The notes below the pieces were generated by a model, which did no database searches, was not told the origin of the DNA, and worked only from the letters and a program-made list of their open reading frames with translations. Positions 1-11,765 of a stretch of DNA of 64,000 bases are shown here, piece after piece. The position numbers and the translations under genes were made by a program. The stretch spans positions 152,375 to 216,374 of the forward strand of contig CAJHNH020001595.1 of NCBI GenBank assembly GCA_905116865.2, in the 5' to 3' direction. The stretch is from Candidula unifasciata (taxonomy: Eukaryota; Mollusca; Gastropoda; Stylommatophora; Geomitridae). Positions within the stretch are counted from its first letter, which is position 1. Every line of letters starts with the position of its first letter.

Positions 1-740
1 TTCTCCCTACATGACAGTTGGTTTGTGTCTCTCTTAGTCTGTCTCCTAACTTGTGATTGCCCCCAATTCTCCCTACATGACAGTTGGTTTGTGTCTCTCT
101 TAGTCTGTCTCCTAACTTGTGACTGCCCCCAATTCTCCCTACATGACAACTGGTTTGTGTCTCTCTTAGTCTGTCTCCTAACTTGTGATTGCCCCAATTC
201 TCCCTACATGACAGTTGGTTTGTGTCTCTCTTAGTCTGTCTCCTAACTTGTGACTGCCCCCAATTCTCCCTACATGACGGTTTGTGTCTCTCTTAGTCTG
301 TCTCCTAACTTGTGATTGCTTCAATTCTCCCTACATGACAACTGGTTTGTGTCTCTCTTAGTCTGTCTCCTAACTTGTGACTGCCCCAATTCTCCCTACA
401 TGACGGTTGCTTTGTGTCTCTTAGTCTGTCTCCTAACTTGTGACTGCCCCCAATTCTCCCTACATGACAGTTGGTTTGTGTCTCTCTTAGTCTGTCTCCT
501 AACTTTTGACTGCCCCCAATTCTCCCTACATGACGGTTTGTGTCTCTCTTAGTCTGTCTCCTAACTTGTGACTGCCCCCAATTCTCCCTACATGACAGCT
601 GGTTTGTGTCTCTCTTAGTCTGTCTCCTAACTTTTGACTGCCCATAATTCTCCCTACATGACAGCTGGTTTGTGTCTCTCTTAGTCTGTCTCCTAACTTT
701 TGACTGCCCATAATTCTCCCTACATGACAGCTGATTTGTG
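1..740 (+). repeat. 66-bp minisatellite, first copy of the array
   Basis: About 11 tandem units of 66 bp (a new unit starts at 1, 67 and so on), with several shorter variants missing 6-10 bases. Each unit contains tctccctacatgac and tagtctgtctcctaac. Short open frames through it exist only because the unit lacks stops. The same array recurs in direct orientation at 5350-5705 and inverted at 3800-4105. Confidence 0.95.
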
Positions 741-1740
741 TCTCTCTTAGTCTAGCTCCTGTCTCCTTACCTGGCTAACATGTGAGACCACCAGTAGCTA
801 AGCAATGATCGGCATTGCTTTTGGGGTTATTGAAACTCACAAACCACACTGTCATGTTAAGGTGGAGATATATCAGAGATGTTCAGCTATAATGTTAAAT
901 GTTTAAAAAAAAATTTTTAGTTTTAATATATGTTACGGTATATTTAATTAGTTAGTTGTGTATCCTTTACAGGGCGCTGCACAACCAACCTCAGCATTTT
1001 TTGACTGTTTTTCTAGGCAGATTTTACATTCAGTAGTTTGCCATGTCTTACTGAATGGTCAGCTATGGGTACCACTGTCAAAACCCCAACGGAAGACAAA
1101 TTGTCTGCAGCTGGGGTTGTACCTGGCACTGCAGCATTACGAAGTGTGCCCAGTGTTGGAACACACTAAAGCCACAGACGCTCACACTTCTATAAATACA
1201 GTACTGTAAACTTTAGAATTTAATATAGTGTTCACTGTTTTGTCATTTATAGTGTAAGCTACAGTGTAAACTATACTGTCAACTATAATTTAACTATATT
1301 GTATACTACATATTGTAAACCACAATGTAAACTATACTGTCCAACTATAATGTTAAACTATTTTGTTATACTATATATTGTAAGCCACAATGTAAACTAT
1401 ACTGTCAACTATAATGTTAACTATTTTGTATACTACCTATTGTAAGCCACAATGTAAACTATACTGTCAACTATAATCACCGCAGGCCCAGTCTGCACAT
1501 CACAACCATGTCAACCAGTCCTTGACGGAGACTAAGGGAACCAGCCAGGTCGGGACTGGCAAGGTCGGGACAGTCAGAAATTCGAGAGAAGAAAAATATG
1601 GCCATCTGACAGCCGCCAGCCTCGAGCCAAACACAGCGAGATCTCCTCATGACAGTATAGCTCTGAGGATACCAGTCAGATCTAATAAAGTTCTCACGTG
1701 AGACACGAGTGTGGAGTGCCACAAGTGTTAAGACACCATT
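741..1740. repeat. Duplicated unique block, copy 1
   Basis: Non-repetitive sequence that recurs almost base for base at 5706-6600 (direct) and, in part, at 3210-3800 (inverted). It includes an AT-rich part with loosely repeated actataatgt/actgtcaact motifs (1210-1480) and a GC-richer part starting gcaggcccagtctgcac near 1484. I do not recognise a gene in it. Short frames on the minus strand (for example 1477-1722) are interrupted or altered in the other copies, so I do not call them. Confidence 0.85.
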
Positions 1741-3090
1741 TTAAAAAACATTCTTTGTTTGTGATACTAGTATCGAGGACAACGTGGAGAACTTTATAGG
1801 ATCTGTATGAGTACACCAGAGTTGAGATACTGTCATGAGGAACAGTATTGAAGACACAGTATTGAGACCACCAGTGTTGAGACACCAGTGTTGATGACAC
1901 AGTATTGAGACTCCAGTCTCGAGACTTTCTTACTATGTCCCGACCAGTGTTGAGACACCAGTATTGAGGACACAGTGTGAGGGGACACCATAGCTCCGAC
2001 CACCAGTGTGAGACATGTGTTGTGACACCAGTGATGAGACACAGCGGGTCGGACACCAGTAGTGAGACACCCAGTTTGACATTGTGGTATGACAAAGGTA
2101 GTATGACACACCCAGTTAACATTATGGACACCAGTATTGAGACACCAGTATTAAGTTTACAGTGTTGAGTATACAGTATTGACGAATTACCAGGTTGACA
2201 GTATAGTTTACCACCTGTGAGTTACACCGTATAAATGGACAAAACATGTGAACACTATATTAAATTCTAAAGTTTACATTTACAGTACTGTATTTACACC
2301 AGTGTGAGCGTACGTGCTTCAGTGTTGAGACATAGCAGTTCGTGATGCTGCAGTGCCAGGTACAACCCAGCTTCGACAGACAGTGATTGAGACGTTGGGT
2401 GTTGACAGTGGTTAGTATAGAGGACATTCAGCTTGAGGACATGCAAAACCACTGGACACCAGTATATGCCTAGGACACCGATCATTGAAGATGCCAAGAT
2501 GAGGGTTGGTTGTGCAGCGCAGTAAAGGAGACACAACTAACTAATTGAGACACCAGGTGAGACTATATTAAAACTAATGATTTTTTTTTAAACATTAAGA
2601 CATTAGTAGCTGAGAACATTCTGTGTTGAGACCACCAGTAACGTGACACAGTATTTGGAGTTTCAATAACCAGTGTTGCAATGACGACCATGTTTGAGAC
2701 ACCAGTGTTGGGGGGACATGTTAGCCATTGTAAGGAAGGACAGTGAGCTAGGACTACCAGTGTTGAGACAAACCAGGTGTTGTAGGGAGGAGTGTTGGCA
2801 GACACCAGTGTTGAGACACCAGTAAGATTGAGACAAACCAGCTGTTGATGATAGGAGAATTGAGACCCAGTCAGTGTTGGAGACACCAGTTATTGAGAGG
2901 ACACAAACGTCATGTAGGGAGAATAGGGGGCAGTCAAAAGTTGAGACACAGTGTAAGCGAGACACAACAACTGTGAGGTAGGCAACAGTTGTTGCAGACA
3001 CCAGTGTGGAGACACACCAATATTGAGACACAGCCAGTTGAGATTAGGGAGATATGAGGGCAGTCACAAGTTAGTTGACAGACTAGAGAC
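1741..3090 (-). repeat. Degraded inverted 14-bp minisatellite mixed with 66-bp units
   Basis: Many copies of gtgttgagacacca, the reverse complement of the clean 14-bp array at 6831-8905, but with irregular spacing and many small indels. Between about 2890 and 3090 it is interleaved with inverted fragments of the 66-bp unit (tagggaga, agacagact). The mixture and indel noise look more like unpolished long-read sequence than normal array decay. Confidence 0.8.
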
Positions 3091-3800
3091 ACAATGTCGA
3101 AACACCCAGTAGTGAGGATTGGGGCAAGTCACAAGTTGTCCATGCAGACATACTCCTCTCTGACCTGCTTTATTAACGCCAAAGGAAAAAATGACAGTGA
3201 TATGTTTGAATTTAAGAAGCTGAAGAATCTGTTGGATCAGAAGAGAAGTGCCTGTTCGCGGCCTGTCAGAGCTTCTTCCAGACCCAACCAAGCTAAGAAC
3301 CTAATACATGGAAACAGTTGCAAAAGATGTTTTTTTAGACCCTATTTTTAAGTGTGCACTTACCTCGTTGCACGTAGGGAGACTTGATAGCAATCTGAAC
3401 CTAGTAGAACAGAGCTTAATACTGGACATGAGGCGATTCTCGCTGTTGTTGGCTCGAGCTGCGGCTGTCAGATGGCCATATTTATTCTTCGGACTTTCTG
3501 AATGTCCCGACTTGCCCATCCCGACCTTGCTGGTTCCCTTAGCTCCCGTCAGAAGTGTTGAATGGTTGTGAGTGCAGATGGCTGCGGTGATTATAGTTGA
3601 CAGTACAGTTTACAATTGTGGCTACAATAGGTAAGTATACAAAAATAGTTAACATTATAGTGACAGTATAGTTTACATTGGGCTTACATATAGGTAGATA
3701 CAAAATAGTTAAATTAGAGTTGACAGTATTAGTTTACAATTGTGGTTTACAATATTTAGTATACAATATAGGGTTAAATTATAGTTGACAGTATAGTTTT
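3091..3800 (-). repeat. Inverted copy of the unique block
   Basis: Reverse complement of 6364-6830 followed by part of 6170-6363. For example, aatacatggaaacagttgca here corresponds to tgcaactgtttccatgtatt near 6630. About 450 bp of the block (equivalent to 756-1210) is absent before the inverted 66-bp array begins. Confidence 0.85.
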
Positions 3801-4105
3801 CAACTGTTGCTACACTATAAATGACAAAACCGTGTCATGAGGGAGAATTGGGGGGAATAAAGTTAGGAGACAGACTAAGAGAACAAACCATGTCATGTAG
3901 GGAGAATTGGGGGCATCACAAATTTGGGGACAGAAAGAGAGACACAAAAACGTCAGTAGGGGAATTGGGGGAAATCACAAGTTTGGAGAAGACTAAAGAG
4001 ACACAAACCGTATGTAGGGGGAAAAGGGGCTCAAAAGTTTGGAGACGATAAGAGCACAAACAACGTCATGTAGGGAGAATTATGGGCAGTCGAAACCACA
4101 AAAGC
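3800..4105 (-). repeat. 66-bp minisatellite, inverted copy
   Basis: Four to five degraded units reading catgtagggagaattggggg and gagacagactaagag, the reverse complement of the array at 1-740. It carries more indels than the direct copies. Confidence 0.85.
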
Positions 4106-5332
4106 AAACCATGGAAAAAAAAAATACCAGTGGAAACGTCATGATGGTGAGCGGGTTGGGAAACCGTGCCGCAAAATCATTTAATGAGGTTTTCTTTTAC
4201 AATTCTGACATAAAAATAACCTGGTGAAATTCCCAGTGAGTTTACCAACCCGAATGCTCCTAGTAAATTTACTCAACCTGAATGAATCTCTTTGGAGTTT
4301 CATCAACCCGGATAAATCTCCCAGTGGTTTTCCAAAAACCCGGATAAAATCCTAGTGAGTTTCAAAATGGATAAACTCCTAGGAGTTTTCACAAAAATGG
4401 GTAAACTCCTAGTGGTTTAATCAACCTGGATAAATCTCCTAGGATTTAATCACCTGGATAAAACTCCTAGGAGACATAATTTGGATACCCTTTTTTTGGT
4501 TTAAAAAAAAATCACCCCAAAGAAATTTAGTGATTCAAGGAGATATCCAGTTGAGTTTCACAAGAAAATTCTTGGGTTTACAAAACCACTGGTGGGGTCC
4601 CTTTTTTTCCGGAACCAGGGGTTAAATAAAGGCTGAATTTTCTGGGTTTCCCCTTTAACCGATCTCCTAGGTAGTTAATCAACCCCGGGGAAAAAAAAGT
4701 GAGGTTTTTCATTCCCCAACCTGGAAAGGAACTTGGAATTAAATCCCCAACCGGAGACCCCCAAGTGAAAATTTTTTAACAACTAAAACTTATATTACCC
4801 TCCTTGGGGGGTTTTCTAGGGGGGGATTACACCTTTGGGAAATCCGGAGTAATACGATAACCCTAATAACAACTAATAAAATTCCTAGTGATTTTTAAAC
4901 AAAAGGATAATCTCAAATGAGTTTCCCAAACCCGGAGAATCTCTAGTGAGTTTAACCAACCCGTGAATTCCTAATGATTTACACAACCTGGATGAATCTC
5001 CCAGTGAGTTTTTCACAAAACCCCGGGTAAATTCCTAGGGTTTTCACAAAATGGTAAAACTCCGTGAGTTTACACAACCGGATAAAACCCTAGTGAGTTT
5101 ACACAACCGGGTAAAACTCCTAGTGAGTTTACATCAAACCCGGAGAATTCCTAGGAGTTTACATAACCTGGTAACTCCAGTGGTTTTTCACCAACCTGGT
5201 AAATCTCCTTGAGTTTACACAAAATATAAACTCCTAGTGAGTTTCACAACCCGGATAAAACTCCTAGTGAGTTACACCCAACTGGATAAAACTCCTAGTG
5301 AGGTTTTCATCGCCGGATGAAACTCCCAGTGA
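4106..5332. repeat. Noisy 30-bp minisatellite before an assembly gap
   Basis: A roughly 30-bp unit containing actcctagtgagtttacac and aacctggataa repeats about 35-40 times, but spacing breaks down from 4480 to 4880, where homopolymer runs of A, T, G and C dominate. No coding sequence is seen. Confidence 0.75.
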
Positions 5333-5349
5333 NNNNNNNNNNNNNNNNN
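5333..5349. other. Assembly gap (17 N)
   Basis: Seventeen N characters. The noisy inverted sequence lies to the left and a cleaner direct copy of the same blocks begins immediately to the right. Confidence 1.
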
Positions 5350-5705
5350 TGACAGTTTTGTTTTGTCTCTCCTTAGTCTGTCTCCTAAACTTTTGACTGA
5401 ACCCCCCAATTCTCCCTACATGACGTTTTGGTGTCTCTCTTAGTCTGTCTCCTAACTTGTGACTGCCCCCAATTCTCCCTACATGACAGTTGGTTTGTGT
5501 CCTCTCTTAGTCTGTCTCCCAACTTTGGACTGCCCATAATTTCTCCCTACATGACGGTTTGTGTCCCTCTTAGTCTGATCTCCTAATTGTGACTGCACCC
5601 AATCCTCCCTACATTGACAGCTTGTTTGTGTCTCTCTTAGTCTGTCTCCTAACTTTTGACTGCCCATAATTCTCCCATACATGACAGCTGGTTTGTGTCT
5701 CTCTT
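5350..5705 (+). repeat. 66-bp minisatellite, second direct copy
   Basis: About five units of the same 66-bp repeat as at 1-740, with scattered single-base indels, then the same exit sequence (tagctcctgtctccttac) into the unique block. Confidence 0.95.
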
Positions 5706-6830
5706 TAGTCTAGCTCCTGTCTCCTTACCATGGCTAACATGTGAGACCACCAGTAGCTAAGCAATGATCGGCATTGCTTTTGGGGTTATTGAAACTCACA
5801 AACCACACTGGTCACGTTAAGGTGGAGATATATCAGAGATGTTCAGCTATAATGTTAAATGTTTAAAAAAAAATTTTTTAGTTTTAATATATGTTACGGT
5901 ATATTTAATTAGTTAGTTGTGTATCCTTTACAGGGCGCTGCACAACCAACCTCAGCATTTTTTGACTGTTTTTCTAGGCAGATTTTACATTCAGTAGTTT
6001 GCCATTGCTTACTGAATGGTCAGCTATGGGTACCACTGTCAAACCCAACGGAAGACAAATTGTCTGCAGCTGGGGTTGTACCTGGCACTGCAGCATTACG
6101 AAGTGCTTTGGGAACACTTAAGCCACAGACGCTCACACTTCTATAAATACAGTACTGTAAACTTTAGAATTTAATATAGTGTTCACTGTTTTGTCATTTA
6201 TAGTGTAAGCTACAGTGTAAACTATACTGTCAACTATAATTTAACTATATTGTATACTATATATTGTAAACCACAATGTAAACTATACTGTCAACTATAA
6301 TGTTAACTATTTTGTATACTACCTATTGTAAGCCACAATGTAAACTATACTGTTAACTATAATCACCGCAGGCCCAGTCTGCACATCACAACCATGTCAA
6401 CACTCCTGACGGAGCTAAGGGAACCAGCCAAGGTCGGGATGGGCAAGGTCGGGACAGTCAGAAAGTCCGAGAGAAGAAATATGGCCATCTGACAGCCGCA
6501 GCTCGAGCCAAACAACAGCGAGAATCTCCTCATGACAGTATTAGCTCTAGGTACAGTTCAGATCCTATAAAGTTCTCACGTGACCGAGGTAAGTGCACAA
6601 AAAAAGAGTGGGTTTAAAAAAACATTCTTTTGCAACTGTTTCCATGTATTAGGTTCTTAGCCTTGGTTGGTCTGGGAGAGAAGCTCTGACAGGCCGACGA
6701 ACAAGGCACTTCTCTTCTGATCCAACAGCTTCTTCAGCTTGCTTAAATTCAAACATATCACTGTCATTTTTTCCTTTGGAGTTAATAAAGCAGGTCAAGA
6801 GAGGAGTAATGCTGCATGGACAACAGTGAT
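5706..6830. repeat. Duplicated unique block, copy 2, with extension
   Basis: Matches 741-1740 and continues to 6830 through sequence that is found inverted at 3091-3360. A minus-strand frame of 62 codons (6649-6837) is open here, but the inverted copy at 3091-3350 differs by indels, so it may be noise; I cannot assign a product. Confidence 0.85.
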
Positions 6831-8905
6831 GTCTCAACGCTGGTGTTTCGACATTGGTATCTCAACACTTGTTCTCAATACTGGTGTCTCAATGCTGGTG
6901 TCTCAATATTGGTGTCTCAACACTGGTGTCTCAACACTGGTGTCTCAACACTGGTGTCTCAACACTGGTGTCTCAACACTGGCATCTCAACACTGGTGTC
7001 TCAATACTGGTGTCTCAACACTGGTGTCTCAACACTGAGTATCTCAACACTGGTGTCTCAATACTGGTGTCTCAACACTGGTGTCTCAACACTGGTATCT
7101 CAACACTGGTGTCTCAACACTGGTATCTAAACACTGGTGTCTCAACACTGGTGTCTCAATACTGGTGTCTCAACACTGGTGTCTCAACACTGGTGTCTCA
7201 ACACTGGTGTCTCAATACTGGTGTCTCAATACTGGTGTCTCAACACTGGTGTCTCAATACTGGTGTCTTAACACTGGTGTCTCATCACTGGTGTCTCAAC
7301 ACTGGTGTCTCAACACTGGTGTCTCAATACTGGTGTCTCAATACTGGTGTCTCAATACTGGTGTCTCAACACTGGTGTCTCAATACTGGTGTCTCAACAC
7401 TGGTGTCTCAATGCTGGTGTCTCAACACTGGTGTCTCAATACTGGTGTCTCAATACTGGTGTCTCAACACTGGTGTCTCAATACTGGTGTCTTAACACTG
7501 GTGTCTCATCACTGGTGTCTCAACACTGGTGTCTCAACACTGGTGTCTCAATACTGGTGTCTCAACACTGGTGTCTCAATACTGGTGTCTCAACACTGGT
7601 GTCTCAATACTGGTGTCTCAACACTGGTGTCTCAACACTGGTGTCTCAATACTGGTGTCTCAATACTGGTTAAAATCTCTCAACACTGGTGTCTCAATAC
7701 TGGTGTCTCAATACTGGTGTCTCAACACTGGTGTCTCAACACTGGTGTCTCAACACTGGTATCTCAATACTGGTGTCTCAATACTGGTGTCTCAATACTG
7801 GTGTCTCAACACTGGTGTCTCAACACTGGTGTCTCAACACTGGTATCTCAATACTGGTGTCTCAATACTGGTATCTCAACACTGGCGTCTCAACACTGGT
7901 ATCTCAACACTGGTGTCTTAACACTGGTGTCTTAACACTGGTGTCTCCACACTGTTATTTCAACACTGGTATCTCAACACTGTTATTTCAACACTGGTGT
8001 CTCAACACTGTTATTTCAACACTGGTATCTCCACACTGTTATTTCAACACTGGTATCTCAACACTGTTATTTCAACACTGGTATCTCAACACTGTTATTT
8101 CAACACTGGCGTCTCAACACTGGTATCTCAACACTGGTGTCTCAACACTGGTATCTCAACACTGGTGTCTCAACACTGGTATCTCAACACTGGTGTCTCA
8201 ACACTGGTATCTCCACACTGTTATTTCAACACTGGTATCTCAACACTATTGTTTCAACACTGGTATCTCAACACTGGTATCTCAACACTATTGTTTCAAC
8301 ACTGGTATCTCAACACTGGTATCTCAACACTGGTATCTCAACACTATTGTTTCAACACTGATATCTCAACACTGGTATCTCAACACTGGTATCTCAACAC
8401 TGGTATCTCAACACTGGTATCTCAACACTGGCGTCTCAACACTGGTATCTCAACACTGGCATCTCAACACTGGTGTCTCAACACTGGTGTCTCAGTACTG
8501 GTGTCTCAACACTGGTATCTCAACACTGGCGTCTCAACACTGGTGTCTCAACACTGGTGTCTCAGTACTGGTGTCTCAACACTGGTATCTCAACACTGGT
8601 ATCTCAACACTGGTATCTCAACACTGGTATCTCAACACTGGTATCTCAACACTGGTATCTCAACACTATTGTTTCAACACTGATATCTCAACACTGGTAT
8701 CTCAACACTGGTATCTCAACACTGGTATCTCAACACTGGTATCTCAACACTGGTGTCTCAATACTGGTGTCTCAACATTGGTGTCTCAACACTGGTGTCT
8801 CAACACTGGTGTCTCAACATTGGTGTCTCAACACTGGTGTCTCAACACTGGTGTCTCAACACTGGTGTCTCAACATTGGTGTCTCAGTACTGGTGTCTTA
8901 ACACT
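6831..8905 (+). repeat. 14-bp minisatellite, about 148 copies
   Basis: Nearly perfect tandem array of tggtgtctcaacac. Variants are zoned: units ending caatac dominate before about 7870, units with gtatctc, ttatttc or attgtttc dominate from 7940 to 8740, and the first type returns at the end. Because 14 is not a multiple of 3 and the unit has no stop, all three forward frames stay open for hundreds of codons; these are not genes. It lies upstream of the receptor-tail exons, probably in an intron. Confidence 0.97.
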
Positions 8906-9001
8906 GGCTGGCGAAGCTTCATGCTCTGTACAGAGAAGAAACAAGATTCCTGGCCTTAACTGGTACTGCCATGGATTGCGATTGCCATCCCCTGTTATAA
9001 A

Positions 9002-9172
9002 ATAATGGAACGTTATCACATGAGAAGATGTTTATCCACACATGTATGTTATTCCCACACAGACTTACATATCACAAAACCTGTTATAACATAATGGAAC
9101 GTTATCACAAGGGAAGATGTATCCACACATGTATGCTGTTCCCACACCTTACATTTCACAAAACCTGTAATC
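9002..9172. repeat. Two-copy direct repeat of about 86 bp
   Basis: Two adjacent copies (starting near 9002 and 9090) share ataatggaacgttatcaca, then ccacacatgtatg and tcacaaaacctgt. They differ by a few small indels. Confidence 0.85.
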
Positions 9173-9275
9173 ATTTTATACAATTTGAGTTAGTAAACAG
9201 AATATGTATTTTTGTCTGCCCAAGCGGTCAACTAGTCACTGATCTAAATATGACTGAATCTTTTCTTCTCCCCAG

Positions 9276-9482
9276 AGGAAATTGACTGGGGTCAGGGTGA
9301 CTGGGGTCAAGGTGATATTCCTATCTACAATGGTGGGAACTACCCAGAATATCCACGGGCAGTGAGATCCCCCAAGATCCCGCCCACTGCCATTCTTCAT
9401 GTCGATGAGGAGGATTACCTGCGACCAGGAGCTGCAGCAGCTGCTGCCCAGTCTCTGGCGTATCTAGACCTGGATGGCAAAG
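9276..9482 (+). CDS. Receptor cytoplasmic-tail exon, tentatively EGFR/ErbB-like
   Basis: Internal coding exon with a strong acceptor (ttttcttctccccag ending at 9275) and a donor gt at 9483. It reads in one open frame of about 68 residues that joins in phase to the exon at 10388. The product is acidic and rich in tyrosines in short motifs (PEYP, DEEDYLRP, LAYLDL), with a GDWGQGD repeat at its start and a run of alanines. Tyrosines followed by leucine or preceded by acidic residues are typical of docking sites in receptor tyrosine kinase tails, and EDYLxP resembles the ErbB tails. No kinase domain is in the window, so the EGFR assignment rests on tail motifs only. Upstream exons would lie before 9.2 kb, beyond the minisatellite. 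Confidence 0.7.
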
Positions 9483-10387
9483 GTAGTTGAATATCCTGTG
9501 TTAGTTTGTTTCACTTTATTATGTTTCTGTCTATGCTGATAGACATGGGGATGAAACTTGTAGCTGCAAGAAATAAATCTGTCACCAAGGGGACAAGACG
9601 TTTGATTAATCAACACAGAACAGGTGTCATCTGTCTTTCTACACTTGTGGAGTTCATGAGGAGATGGAGCACCTATGGGTCTGTCCGGAGTGCTGTGATG
9701 GTGATCATCACTAATCACTTCATTATATCTCATTGAAAGGTCATCAGAAAAGGTCACAACAGCTCGCTAATGGGAGAAATAATGATAGCAGTCAATATTT
9801 ATGTCAAGTTTTGCCCGCTGATGTTCTGTCTTTTAAAATGTCAGTTTTCTTCTTCTGATTTAGTATTCTTGTAACAATAGTTTATCTGACAGTTCACAGT
9901 CCTCAGATGAACTGAACTGAGTAAGAAAAGACATCGCAGTGATTGTCACATTCCCATAAGTGTCCCCATCAGCAGCCGCCAGTGTGGCAGTTTGATTATA
10001 TTTCTGATATGTCTGTCTTGCCTATCCTCCGAGTGCTAGGTATTGATCAGACACCATCCTTTCTTCCCACTGCACCATTCTCCTAAAGCCATGATCTGTT
10101 TGTACTTCCACATTTGTACAACACTTAGTGTTGCAAAGCCAGCGAACATGTTTGCCTGTCATTTACCAACACACCTTCTTGCCCTTGACAAAATACCCAA
10201 AGGACGCTAACTACTCAGGATGTCTGAAATGATGTTTTTCCATCTGCATAGAGCATGCCCCACTCCACCTTTCCCAGCATGCTTTGTGAGTCTTCTACCC
10301 CAAGAAAACAATTGCTGTATATTTCCTTACATACAGTTGATTAATCTCACAAAACAACGTTTGTAAAAAGGTCTCTTTCTCTTTCAG
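9483..10387 (+). other. Intron of the receptor-tail gene
   Basis: GT at 9483 and AG at 10386-10387 preceded by a pyrimidine tract (tctctttctctttcag). It holds one copy of a dispersed repeat at 9575-9712; nothing else recognised. Confidence 0.75.
9575..9712. repeat. Dispersed repeat family 2, copy in intron
   Basis: Shares long similarity with 41585-41703, including ttgattaatcaac, cagaacagg, gtctgtccggagtgct and ctaatcac. Both copies lack a coding frame, so this may be a SINE or a MITE; the ends are not defined by two copies. Confidence 0.7.
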
Positions 10388-10812
10388 GCTACTACAAAAA
10401 TGAGAAAGAAGCATTTCCCGAAGACGATGAAGACCCATTCTCCAATGAAATGGAACACATGCTGGACCAGATGAGTGAGGCCCCAACAGGCTCACTGCCC
10501 AGTACAACTAGCAGTATTAATCCTCACAGCATCCATCCAGACAGGAGAGTGCTGGTCCCCACTGCTGTGGCCAACCCTGACTACTTTGAGGATGGTTCTG
10601 ATCTGTGGAAGCAGAAACTCTCCAAGCAAAATGGCTATGCCCCCGTGCCCAACACATCCACGTCTCCAGTCCACCAGACTTATTCAAATGGACTAGGTCC
10701 TAACTACAAAAGAATTAACAATCCTTTTATAACTCCAAGTTCAACACAAACTGTGAACTCCAGAGGAAACTTTCCAGGTGTGCAATCAAACAGATACGAG
10801 GCAAAAGTGTGA
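10388..10812 (+). CDS. Terminal coding exon of the receptor tail, tentatively EGFR/ErbB-like
   Basis: Follows the acceptor at 10386-10387 and completes the glycine codon split by the intron (phase 1). It encodes about 141 residues to a TGA at 10810-10812. Motifs include GYYKNE (a Y-x-N site of the kind bound by Grb2 SH2 domains), a stretch EDDEDPF, and NPDYFED, an NPxY motif of the kind bound by PTB domains and common in EGFR-family tails (NPDY/NPEY). The C-terminal 60 residues are rich in Asn, Ser, Pro and Thr and look disordered. No transmembrane segment or enzyme domain is present. The exon is plainly coding; the family is a motif-based guess, and another phosphotyrosine scaffold or receptor tail is possible. 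Confidence 0.72.
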
Positions 10813-11765
10813 ATTTGTTTGCAAAGACTTTGACCTTGGACCAATAGTGAGGACATCTTTTAGGGCATAGTTTTTCCATCGTGGACTTTCACAGCGGCTT
10901 CGACTGACGTCTGCTAAATCTGCTGCATGACTTTTGTGTCAGATAATGTCAAACGAGGAAACAAAATTTGTGTTGGATATAGTATTGTGGTGTGTTGTTT
11001 TAATGCTGACTGTAGCTTAACTTTGTCTTATGTTTCACAAATCTGTATGTGTTGTTTTGAATTACAAATATTGTGCTTGTGTGTACAGTTTCCTAGTGGT
11101 CTTTTCTTTTCAAAAGCTCCTGATACAGATATTACTGGATGGCACAGTATGTCACGTAAATACCTCTTTTCAATGCTATGATGCACAACGGTGCACTCTT
11201 TGCATTAGCGCAGTCGATAGGAGACTCACTTTCAAATTCAGCTGTGACTTGCTGCAGCCCACGGCTGGTGTTCAAAACCAGGTGGTGGCCGGGGTTCACC
11301 CAGCCTTTAGGAAATGGGTACCACAGTTGACACTCTAGGATAAATGGAGGAACGTCGCTGTAGTAAGGGAGTTGTGTGCAGACGGCGACACAGGCGAACA
11401 GTTTCTTATCTGCTGTCCGTACTGGTGGCAGAGCACTTATGGTTTGTAACTATGTGCAATGACGCTGGTTCGCATCTCCCGACTTTCTTTTCACTCTTGG
11501 ATCCATTTCTGCACATTAAATCATACTTGACATATGGTGCTAGTCTCGGGTTGTATGTAGATCAGTTGGCTGGCCTGATCAGTAGTTCGCTAGAACAGTC
11601 TAGGTACATGTTTTAGTCTGTATTAGTCTGGGTCAATCTATGTTAGTCTGGGTCGCTCTGCTAGCTGAGGTCAGTTATTTTGTTAATTTCTGCTTGTTGT
11701 GGGGATCAAGGCCTCTGTGCTATAGCATCTGCTCATCAGCTATCTGATCTTTTGTCTCTGATATG
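10813..11765 (+). other. Likely 3' UTR and downstream sequence
   Basis: No intron border or convincing frame follows the stop. There is no clear AATAAA soon after it; an ATTAAA occurs near 11515. Around 11190-11410 there is a GC-richer stretch (cccacggctggtgttc, ggtggtggccggggttcac) that has the look of a dispersed repeat, but there is no second copy in the window. Confidence 0.4.

Noticed and set aside
6649..6837. Minus-strand frame of 62 codons with acidic then basic residues
   Set aside because: It starts in the array junction, and the inverted copy at 3091-3350 differs by frame-changing indels; I cannot separate a real exon from chance.
6854..9005. Long plus-strand frames such as 7689-9005 (438 codons)
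   Set aside because: They come from the 14-bp minisatellite; the period is not a multiple of 3 and all frames are open equally.
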